This document shows, in pieces, positions 13,206-24,121 of a stretch of 64,000 bases of DNA. The stretch lies in NCBI RefSeq assembly GCF_022539665.2, contig NC_081331.1, positions 902,501 to 966,500 on the forward strand, read 5' to 3'. The notes below the pieces were generated by a model that searched no databases, was not told where the DNA came from, and saw only the letters and a list, made by a program, of their open reading frames with translations. This DNA is from Daphnia carinata (taxonomy: Eukaryota; Arthropoda; Branchiopoda; Diplostraca; Daphniidae). A program made the position numbers and the translations under genes. Positions within the stretch are counted from its first letter, which is position 1; every line of letters begins with the position of its first letter.

Positions 13206-13260
13206 AGAAAATTAAATAGAAGTCTGGCCGCTAGATGGCCAGATTCCTATTTAATTTTCT
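13206..13260. repeat. 55-nt inverted repeat with 24-bp arms
   Basis: The left arm AGAAAATTAAATAG plus AAGTCTGGCC pairs with the right arm over 24 bases with two mismatches, around the 7-base loop GCTAGAT. The fold is compact and would be very stable as RNA. Candidates are a foldback (MITE-type) core or a microRNA-precursor-like hairpin; the sequence alone does not decide. Confidence 0.75.
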
Positions 13261-14905
13261 CATTCATTCCTTCAGACATAGATTGTCTATGGTTACTTGA
13301 ACACTGGATTTGCAAATGCAGTACAGCTGACTTATGTTTCACATGGTCAGTTGGAGATTTCCCAGGCAAAATTTCTAGTAACTCAGCATTTGGTACCATC
13401 TTTACTCTATTTTTATACAGTATCCTGCATGTCTCATTAATTAAGATTTAAATCCTTTTTAGATTGTCACATCAGTGAGCAAGGTTCAGTTTAGGGATTG
13501 ACAGCCCTCAGCAACTATAACATCTAGCCCATATTCAAATTGTAGCACTTGATTGCTGCCACTGATTCTTCAAAATGCCTATCTTGTATGGAATGCTTGA
13601 CAGCCAAATGGTACTCTGATGTCACATAAATATCAATTGTTTACTTTATTTACATTTATTAAAAATTTTTGAAGGAATGATTTAAACAAATGCCAAAGGT
13701 GAGACATGCTGGAAAAGCTTGATATGAATGTGTAGATGTAGTTTTGGAATTCAGAGGTGCAGCTGGCTGTTGGGTAAAAGTTCATTAAAATTTTGTTTCA
13801 ATTCAATATGTTTTAGTTACTATTTGTGTGATTACGCAAAGGATTGCGCCATCCAGGCAATGTGGATATTCTGCCATGTACGTGATAAACCGAAGATTCT
13901 TCTCAACATGCAAGCTGTTACTCCCTGGTAATGCTTTTCTGCTGAGTTTGTTTAGTTTTCTAATTTTAATCGTCAATGTTGTATTAGTAAACTGCTGTTG
14001 GCAGAAAAGCTTATACATTGGGAAAACGGTTATGGCAAGTGCGATAAATAAATCACCATAGGTCAGTTGTCTTGCCTTCACAATTGCAACGAAGATGAAT
14101 CATGGAGTCAAAAACATTAAAAGGTGGTACTGTTTTAAATTTTTAAATTGTTTTAATTGGTGTATCGCTAAGTGCTGATACATGTGTAGAACATGCTGGA
14201 ATTCATGTCATCCTGGAGAGGACTAAAAAAAACGAGCTTTATCCACGAAGCAGCTCATTAATCATGTCCCAAACGATTGTCTGCGTCAGCCAGCAATCTT
14301 TCAATGGCTAACAAGCATTTAATAGTTTTGAAAATCGCGGTTTGCACTCCCTAAGGCGACATTCCTTAATCCTCACCTGTCAATAGATTTGAGTGCAACC
14401 ATTTCTATTCTGAACTGTCGCCTACGAAATTCTTTTTCCATAAAATCAGGTGATATGATGTTATAATGGAAATTGTTGTCAAGATTGCCGAGACCAGGTA
14501 CATTGTTTACCTTAACGTTTAGTGATCAAAACAACCAACTTTGTAACCTATCTGTTTTTTATGGTGCATGGAACGTCCAACCGGAAAGCCCATGGAAGAT
14601 CTCTGTGTCCAACACGAAGGGTTCTTCCAAACTTTCGTATTCAAGTTTTGGCTATGGTGATCATTTGCAACTGCATAGCCTTATAGAAGCTCCTGCCAGG
14701 AATCTACAGGAATATGGCAGATGATGAATTTATGTACCATGTAAGCGATATCAATAAGAACGTCTTATGCTTATCTATGTTTTATTTTCTTAATTTAGAT
14801 TAATAGCAATAGTGAACCTGCGAAGGTTTCAGGTTGGGATGTGATGACGAAAAGTTACAATAATTTGAAGTACGGAATTGAATTTCCCTCCATCAGTCGC
14901 CTGTG

Positions 14906-15519
14906 TATTCCCGCGTATTACGGTATTAATTATTTAAAAATTGAAGTGCATATCTGGGCTCCCTTCCTTTCCGTAGCCCCGTTTCCCCTTGACTCGTAAT
15001 AAGCCCGTAGGGGGTCATGCCCCTACTGTACGGTATATATAAAAACAACATATACCGAGGTTTGGAGGGCTCTGGCCGGAAAGGGGACGTGGAGGTCCGC
15101 TTAGTCCGATGATGTGTTCACGGAGGGCGACGTGGCTACCCACAAATCCGAATTAAAGGTTAATCGCTCCTGTAAAAATGTTCCAAATCTTCAGCTCTTC
15201 TTCCGGCTTCTCTTAGCCAATCACCGGGTAATCTCCCCGGTGGGTCAACAAGGCAGTGTCTCCCCCTGCCTGGGTTGACGGCAACTTTTGAAAGGGCTAT
15301 TGTGCCTTTTTAAAGTTGCAAAAATAATTGTAGTGTGCAGAGAATTGTCAATAAAAATTTTTTTATAAAATATTTTTTGCAAAATGTGTTTCTTTCATTG
15401 TCTGTGTTAGCTGTGTACACACATTACGTTTATCAACTTTTTTTTTTTTGCTTTGCCTTATTTGTTTTTGTCACATTTGATGATAAGCATTGTTTCCATT
15501 GGTTTATCGTTTATCTGTG
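14906..15519 (+). repeat. Left arm of the long inverted repeat
   Basis: Matches the reverse complement of 16064-16664 along its length. It contains a GC-richer block (about 14960-15290), unlike the AT-rich surroundings, and no coding frame. Confidence 0.85.
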
Positions 15520-15530
15520 AGCATTCTATT

Positions 15531-15597
15531 ATTATCCAGGGATCGAACCCTGGATGTTCGGCATACCGCGCCGATGCTCTACCAATGAGCCATGAAT
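15531..15597 (-). pseudogene. tRNA-like sequence 1 in the foldback loop
   Basis: On the minus strand this has a polymerase III A-box-like TGGCTCATTGGT and a B box GGTTCGATCCC. A D arm (GCTC/GAGC), an anticodon arm (TCGGC/GCCGA, loop GCGGTAT) and a TΨC arm (CAGGG/CCCTG, loop TTCGATC) all pair. The acceptor ends do not pair and position 33 is C rather than T. It is therefore a degenerate tRNA or a tRNA-derived SINE head rather than a functional tRNA. Confidence 0.65.
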
Positions 15598-15722
15598 CAT
15601 ATGATGTCAATTTGGCTTTTTTCTAGTCACTTGTGGACTTGCATTTACACTTAGAATAAAACTGAAATGAAATACTGCAACATTGTTTTCTACATTTGTT
15701 CTGCTTCATTTTTATACATCTG

Positions 15723-15787
15723 CTGAGGTTTGAACCCTAGGTAACATATATCGCAGCTAAAGACTCTACCACAGAGCTATGGACCTT
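15723..15787 (-). pseudogene. tRNA-like sequence 2 in the foldback loop
   Basis: The minus strand shows an A-box-like ATAGCTCTGTGGT and B-box-like GGTTCAAACC at the normal separation, with a pairing D arm (GCTC/GAGT). The anticodon and TΨC stems are only partly paired. It is a degenerate tRNA-like unit. Confidence 0.55.
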
Positions 15788-15884
15788 ATGTAAGCAATAG
15801 AAAGATAAACATATAGTTGTGAAAGACTGCATAAACATCCTAGACGATAACATATGATATGCGATAATAAAATATTTAGATATA

Positions 15885-15951
15885 TCTCGTGGCTCAATGT
15901 TAGAGCATTGGCGTTGCACGCTGAATGTCTGGGGATCGGTTCCCATACGAG
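15885..15951 (+). pseudogene. tRNA-like sequence 3 in the foldback loop
   Basis: On the plus strand CTCGT and ACGAG pair as a partial acceptor stem. GCTC/GAGC forms a D arm. TTGGC/GCTGA encloses the loop GTTGCAC, giving a TGC (alanine-type) anticodon. The B-box region GGATCGGTTCC is diverged and there is one base too few between acceptor and D stems. It is a decayed tRNA or SINE head, opposite in orientation to units 1 and 2. Confidence 0.55.
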
Positions 15952-16063
15952 TAAAACAAAATACAAAATTACTTCAAAAAATATCCAGATATTACACGTT
16001 GTTCCTTGAATCTCAGTTGAAGAGAAGAAGAAAAGAGTGTAATAAATAATAATTGAATACTTA

Positions 16064-16664
16064 CAGATAAACGATAAACCAATGGAAACAATGCTTATCA
16101 TCAAAGGTGAAAAAAACAAATAAAGCAAAGCAAAAAAAAAAAAAGTTGATATATGTAATATGTGTACACAGACAATGAAAGAAACAAATTTTGCAAAAAA
16201 TATTTTATAAAAAAAATTTTATTTACAATTCTCTGCACACTACAATTATTTTTGCAACTTTAAAAAGGCACAATAGCCCTTTCAGAAGTTGCCGTCAACC
16301 CAGGCAGGGGGAGACACTGCCTTGTTGACCCACCGGGGAGATTACCCGGTGATTGGCTAAGAGAAGCCGGAAGAAGAGCGGAAGATTTGGAACATTTTTA
16401 CAGGAGCGATTAACCTTTAGTTCGGATTTGTGGGTAGCCACAGAGCCCTCCGTGAACACATCATCGGACTAAGCGGACATCCACGTCCCCTTTCCGGCCA
16501 GAGCCCTCCAAACCTCGGTATATGTTGTTTTTATATATACCGTACAGTAGGGGCATGACCCCCTACGGGCTTATTACGAGTCAAGGGGAAACGGGGCTAC
16601 GGAAAGGAAGGGAGCCCAGATATGCACTTCAATTTTTTAAATATAAAATACCGTCTCGGGAATC
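16064..16664 (-). repeat. Right arm of the long inverted repeat
   Basis: The reverse complement of 14906-15519. Its outer end lies about 170 bp from the last open segment of the neighbouring coiled-coil gene. Confidence 0.85.
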
Positions 16665-16832
16665 CAAATTAAGTATAGAAATGTCATGTCATCCATTCAA
16701 TCATTACAATTTATTCAGTGTCTTGCCCCAACCAAGAATCTTTTCAGATCCAATGTTACTTTTAACCTATGCTGAGAAAAGAAAAACAACACCATTAAGC
16801 ATCTCAATTGTAGCTCATGTGACTTACATGAC

Positions 16833-18086
16833 TTATAGATTCAACTTCTGGCAGAAGCTTGGGAAAGGCCATACAAATTGCAGATGAAAATCATTGCATA
16901 AGGCTCTTGAATGATAAAATAGCACCCCTAGAATGTTGCATTGTTGATAGTTGTGTTCCCAGTATGCTGAAAATCCTTTCCTATTGGATAAAATTTTTTT
17001 TTAGATTAGACATGGTTGGCAAAAAGCAGGAGAAATGCTTTGTCATAAATTCAAAAAATTTTCAAGAAAATTCCTTTCATACCTAAAAAGTCCATGTATG
17101 ATGTTCATCGCTGCAATGCCAACGAAATGAAACATCTTTAGGGCCATTTAAGTACCCAGCTTCACCAACACTCTGAACGTAAAGGACAAGTTGTTCTTTA
17201 GCAAGAGAAGCAGAATTATTTGAGGCTTCTAGCTGTGACAGAACTATAAAGGATTGCTGTTACACAGGATTCATTCACACAAGATGGTACTTCTCATTAG
17301 ACAATTTGCATACTCTATTACTTTACCTCATACCTTAATGGTAATGCACTTTCAGTGTTTTTCAACTGTAGGCTCACTCTTCCATCCTGTAATACTTCCA
17401 GACTTGACTTGATCCCCCACTAAAATTCTGTGAATGCAAAATAATAGCATTAAAAATACTTTTTCGATAGACAAAAAACCAAAAAGTACCTAATTCATGT
17501 TTTATGTTGAACTCATGCTATTTCTGGGTTTCCGTACCACACCCATTTTCAGTCCAAATACGGTCCCACAATTGTTCACTTCCTTCGCTGCATGGACTTA
17601 TTACTAACAATTCTTTTAGTGCAGCACTAACAGAATTTAACTTTAACACACTGTCAGGTGGTAGACTGAATAACTAAACAATAAATAATTGTTTGTTAAA
17701 ATTCTATACTTATTTTGAATTCTTATTTGAAAAGTTTTGGTACCTGACTGTGTTCGCCTAATGCCAATTCATCCTCATGTTCAGTTAGGGATGAGTTTGG
17801 AAAAACCTCCTTCACTGTTTGGAAACTGTTCCGTTCCAATTTGTTCTTTTCCCCTAGCTGATCTTGTAGACTCAAAATTTGAGCTACAAAACACAAATGA
17901 ATAAAAGCAAATAAATAGAATCATTACATATTAGGCCTTACCATCCTTAGCTTTGCTGTTATCTAATATTTTGTGTTGTTCCAATAATTGGTTGGTTAGT
18001 TTGATCTAATAAACAATAATTAATAATTGAAAACCAATATAATAATGTTTATACTTACCATCCTTTTGTTGTATTATCTTATCCAT
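16833..18086 (-). CDS. Unrecognised coiled-coil protein gene, possibly frame-disrupted
   Basis: I do not recognise the product. Well-spliced, protein-like segments are 18059-18086 (MDKIIQQKD), 17942-18005 (64 nt, reads IKLTNQLLEQHKILDNSKAK), 17744-17883 and 17518-17673, which ends with TAG after WTENGCGTETQK. The early part is Leu/Gln/Lys-rich and coiled-coil-like. A consistent model joins 18059-18086 directly to 17744-17883, skipping the 64-nt exon; including that exon requires starting at the ATG at 18059-18061 (120 aa). Further protein-like exons follow in matching style: 17327-17419 to 17083-17232 (phases agree) and 16833-16980. They join the earlier part only if the TAG at 17518-17520 is bypassed and one T is absent from the run at 17084-17088. 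The gene is therefore either decaying, mis-assembled or alternatively spliced. Confidence 0.45.
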
Positions 18087-18359
18087 TTTTCATTTGTTCC
18101 TCCAGCCACGCGTTATTCTCCATCCACGCTACTGAACTAACTGCGAATGGCATCCAATGGACTGAAATTGCCTACGCCAGTAATAACGAGTCTGAGCGGT
18201 AGATGGCTACGGGTCGGAAAAAAAGAAAAAAGTGTGATTTTTTTTTTTTTTGGCTAAATTTTTTTTTTGTTGTTGTGTAAAACGGATTGCTATAGAAATG
18301 TCGCTTTTTGATTATTTTCGTCAAAAGTAGAAGGCAAAGTTCACTTTTCAATGAATACC

Positions 18360-18387
18360 GATTTCAAGGTAGTAATTTATTTTCTCG
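18360..18387. repeat. 28-bp direct repeat, copy 1 (copy 2 at 18666-18693)
   Basis: The string GATTTCAAGGTAGTAATTTA plus TTTTCTCG occurs twice, 306 bp apart in the same orientation. It is preceded in both cases by an AATGAAT/GAATGC-like context. It may mark a small tandem or solo-repeat remnant. Confidence 0.8.
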
Positions 18388-18665
18388 CCAAATCAGCCAT
18401 ATTTGAATTATGTCGAATAATTTTGCTAAACATGGTAGCGCTGTAGCGGAGTACTGGCGCGATACTTTTTCAATCCTTTTTTTATGTTTATTTACAAAAA
18501 TTTCCTTCCTACGGTAAAATAAGATCAATTTTTGTGATTTTCGTTCCATTACAAGTGCGAATCATGTATTTTTACAAATCTAGATTATTGCGAAAAATGA
18601 AAAATTGGGAAGGCGGAATCTCTCGAAAATGCTTGAAACTTACAGTTTTCTGTTAATTGAATGCT

Positions 18666-18693
18666 GATTTCAAGGTAGTAATTTATTTTCTCG
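18666..18693. repeat. 28-bp direct repeat, copy 2
   Basis: Identical over 28 bases to 18360-18387. It lies about 150 bp downstream of the ERI1 stop codon on that gene's strand. Confidence 0.8.
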
Positions 18694-18846
18694 GTTAATA
18701 AGTTTTTCGTCCAAGCTATGTCTTCTATACCGTTATCACGACCTAAAACAATGGTACAAGATGAGTTTTCTTCCTCTTAAATGTCGCTAAATAAAATTAC
18801 AATACCGATAAAAATGGTTTTGAGCTTCTTTCCTTCCTCTTAGACT

Positions 18847-21452
18847 TCATTCTTTTCCTGCTTGGTCTCTCATTGTCATTTTATCCAAAACGTTCTCAAA
18901 AATCTGAAAGAACAGTTCTTCTTTGGCTTTATCACAAACGCTTTGTTCTCTGGGACGTGGATTTACATCCAACTGCAAAAAACTTGCAGTCATCTTATCA
19001 GGAAGTGGGTTTTGCGTTTCACGCACAGCAGTTTCTAGGCTATCTTTACTCTCTGAATTATTCCCTACTCTTGATGAAGAGGCTTTATTTTTCTGTGAAG
19101 AACCAGTTGCCTTTTTACTAGCCTTGCTTGTATTCCGCTTTTCTACCACGTCTGATCCCTTTGCAATGGTTACCCCTTCTGCAACCAGTGGCTTGCTTGG
19201 AACACATGGAGGTTTCACTGATCGGACAGCATTTAAGCGTTTCTTCAGATTTTCAATGTTCTTCAATGCCTTTTTTAATTCTCCGATAGGGACTGGTGCA
19301 TACTGAGTTTTCCCATAAAACTTTTTTTTGGCAAGCTTCAGTTCCTTAGCTAACAGTTCTGCAGTTTTCTCATGATTTGAAGACTCAGAAATGTTTGGGA
19401 AAACATTTGTGTCGGCCTCTTTGGCTGAGTCCTCGGTTGGCAATACCTTTACACGGTGCCTTGTGCTAGTTTTATTCCCACTTTTTTCTGTGGCAGTAAA
19501 CAATGGAGACTTTTTCGCTTGAGCTTTTGAGCTTTGGACAGTGCACTGGGCAGAAGGGGTTGGTGAACTGTTCACAGTAGTCATAGTTGAAGTCTTTTTT
19601 TTACCATTCTTTGCTGGAGCACTTTTTGCAAGAGTCTGTGCTGAAGGCTTTTTTTCGCTGGTCTTAATAAGAATTTCGTTTGCCGGGGTCTTTACTGGAG
19701 CCTCTTGCAGAAGGGTCTTCACTGGGATTTTTTTCTCGGGTATGCTTACGGCTGAAGTCATGGTGGGATCCACATTGTCAAGAATCTTTGTTGGAGTTCC
19801 TTTGCTTGTAGTTTTAGCCGACTTTTTTTTATTTCGAGATTTTGTTGCATTCACCGCAGCATTTTTAATTTTAGAAACTTTCGATTTTGGTTCGATAGCC
19901 AGTGGCTTTTTATTGCTCTTAGATTGAACATCTTCAGTGACAATCTTCGTTGTAATGTTTATCGAGGAGACGTTTTCGAAAGAAATATTTGATACTGCAC
20001 CATTTATTCGGGTTTTGTCCCCCTCGTTTTCGGTGAATATCATTACTGGAGCAAGTTCAGACACCGTTTCTTCAGGTTTCGCTGCCGCAGCTTTTTTGCT
20101 AGCAGTCTCCAATATCTTCTCTCCCAGGGTTTCCCCACGTAATATAGTACTTTTAGTGCATGACTTCTCCATGATGGCAGTCTCATTCACGGATGATTGT
20201 ACCAAAACATTTGTCGGACAATTTTTGGTGGGAAAATTTGATTTAAGCGTGTCCTTGATGATTCCGAATTCCGGTTGGAATACCGGTAGACAAAACAGCC
20301 CCTTGCCGTTTGTTTCCTTTGCGCTTTCTTCCGGCAACTTTTCATTAAATACTATTGATGCACCGTCTTTCAGCAAACCTTGAACAATGCATGCAATGTT
20401 TCGAGCATCGTCCAAACCTGAATGGGCGCGTCCTTTAAATTGGTAACCCATCTCCCGAATCATTGCATTTAACACCGTCTCATTGATACGACGAGCTCGT
20501 TTCTGCATATCACCAACCTTGTAAAAATTGCTGAAGGTTTTTCGAATATTGACCCAATATTTCCCATATTCCGGGAAGAGAATGTTCGATAACTAAAAAA
20601 AAAATCTATAAAAATAGATTTTTGGTACAAATTATGAGAACTCCTTACCGCACATTGCCTTTTCAGGAAGTGACCCATATCCTTTGATCCATCAGTGACA
20701 ATTGCAAAAGAAAATTTGGAACCCAAATCCTTTCCTTGTAACCATTCATTAAAAGATGCAAAAGTTTCATGAAAGGAAGGTGCTTGATCCACAATGTCCT
20801 GAAGAAGGAAGTTGTCATTTCAATCAAAAATAGTTTCCATTTGTAAATAAGACCAATTAATTATTAATATAATATATTATTGGTAGCCAAAAAGAATTAA
20901 CCTGTGTGATTCCTGTAAGTTTGAGGCAATAATCTGTTAGTAAGGGATGCAGTATTGGGCGGCAATAGGATTGAAATTCATCCTCCACTTTCCCAGTTTT
21001 GCAATCTAGTAAAACTGCAGGAAACTCAATAATTTCTTGGTGTTCTGGTCTGGAAACAAACATCTAAATAATGAATGCAAGGTGACTGATTTATATAACT
21101 ACATTTACTTGATATCCTTTTGCCCGTCACATGTTGCTTCGAAGTCAATAACAACATAGAAATCAAAGACCTTTTTTTTTAGATAATCTTCATGTGCATT
21201 TTGTATTGCTGAACTCTGGTACATGTTTAATCGTTTAGCTAGAACTCTGATGCTTCCATTGGTGTCCAGTTTCAACTTTTCCAGTTCTTTAATAAGCTTT
21301 GTTTGGGAGACTTTGTGACTATTCATATGATGTCTCACCAAAACATTTTGAAGTGTTCCAATGCTTTGTACTGAATGGCCAGAATCTGCTTCTTTTTTAT
21401 CTTCCTGGCTTAGGCCGTCCAGTTTATTAATACCATCACTATACACATGCAT
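18847..21452 (-). CDS. ERI1: ERI1-type 3'-5' exoribonuclease with long basic C-terminal extension
   Basis: Exons are 21109-21452, 20902-21049, 20649-20798 and 18847-20592, GT-AG with agreeing phases, giving 795 aa. A SAP-like segment (about residues 50-80) precedes a DEDDh exonuclease domain (about 98-300). Catalytic residues are visible: D103 and E105 in VIDFEATC, D204 in TDGSKDM, H271 and D276 in HSGLDDA. The strings HEIIEFP-like, LTGITQ and WVNIRK match the ERI1 family, which degrades siRNA duplex ends and trims histone mRNA stem-loops and 5.8S rRNA. Human ERI1 is about 350 aa, so the remaining roughly 495 residues are an unusual extension, rich in Lys, Ser, Thr and Pro, low-complexity and encoded in the same open exon. 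Whether the extension is nuclear-targeting or regulatory is unknown. The start is the first ATG of the open exon. Confidence 0.9.
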
Positions 21453-23499
<2,047 letters not shown>

Positions 23500-24121
23500 A
23501 ACCTGGAGTCAAGAAATCGTTGGAGAGATTTTTATTTGTTTTTATCAGGTAGTAGAATGCTTGATAAACTCCTTAACTTAATTTGTTCTTTCATGGTTTT
23601 CGCTAATCGTGTTGGTGTTCTTTTTTTTTTAATGTGTTCGTTAATAGAACTATAGGGTATTAAAAATAACTACCTGCTTTTCGTCCTTCACTTTGGTGGC
23701 AGAAAATTCGAGACCGTTAACACATTGTTCCTAATCACTTTACGTGGTAAAACATTCTCGTTATTGAAACTATATCAAAATTAATTGAAACAGAATCCTA
23801 CAAGTTTCGTCTAGAAATTGTGTTGGCCCCCCCCCCCCCCCAAAGGGAAGGGTAAAAAAAAATTTACAATGTTTCAAAAATAATTAAATGCAAAATCTTC
23901 AGAAAAATGCAAAGATTCCGATCTAAGCGTGGCTGTAAACTAAGAACAATTTCATTCGTATTAAACTGTACAAACGGTAAACGGACAGTTAGGAAATCAA
24001 CCGTCATACATTTAAAATCGTCGGTAACGGACATGGTTTTAACACCTTGAGTGTAAAAGGGATGCAAAAATAATTCGTTACTACAAAATTTTGATCGAGA
24101 ATCACGGGTAGATAATGCAGC
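23500..24121. other. Convergent 3' spacer between TPI and ClC-A
   Basis: This holds the 3' ends of the two convergent genes and no coding frame. A 15-base C run lies at about 23827-23841. Confidence 0.6.

Larger units (their letters stand above)
9706..14905. other. Gcm 3' flank and gene-free spacer
   Basis: No convincing gene. The longest frame (minus strand, 10917-11516) is interrupted by a lysine run from an A homopolymer and has no recognisable motif or splice support. The plus-strand stretch 12290-12850 has two overlapping frames with some protein-like composition, which may be a decayed transposon, but nothing I can name. Two hairpins (12825-12859 and 13206-13260) are listed separately. 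No clear AATAAA signal was found close downstream of gcm. Confidence 0.5.
14906..16664. mobile_element. Foldback element with about 600-bp terminal inverted repeats
   Basis: The left arm (about 14906-15519) and right arm (about 16064-16664) are reverse complements of each other almost throughout. Both carry the marker string TTGAAGTGCATATCTGGGCT near the outer end and GGTTTATCGTTTATCTGT at the inner end. Differences are a few substitutions and short indels, for example at 15131-15140. The roughly 545-bp loop holds three tRNA-like sequences and no transposase frame. The outer boundary is fuzzy because similarity weakens near ATTCCCG on each side, and I could not define a target-site duplication. 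The structure fits a non-autonomous foldback or MITE-like DNA element; an inverted segmental duplication around a tRNA cluster is the alternative. Confidence 0.8.
18087..18846. other. Spacer between coiled-coil gene and ERI1
   Basis: No gene seen. It contains a 28-bp direct repeat (18360-18387 and 18666-18693). On the minus strand, an ATG upstream of the coiled-coil gene opens MENNAWLEEQMKNG and then stops; it may be an upstream ORF or the remnant of an earlier N-terminus. Confidence 0.5.

Noticed and set aside
19541-20383. Plus-strand frames of 128 and 148 aa opposite ERI1
   Set aside because: They are antisense shadows of the Lys/Ser/Thr-rich ERI1 tail.
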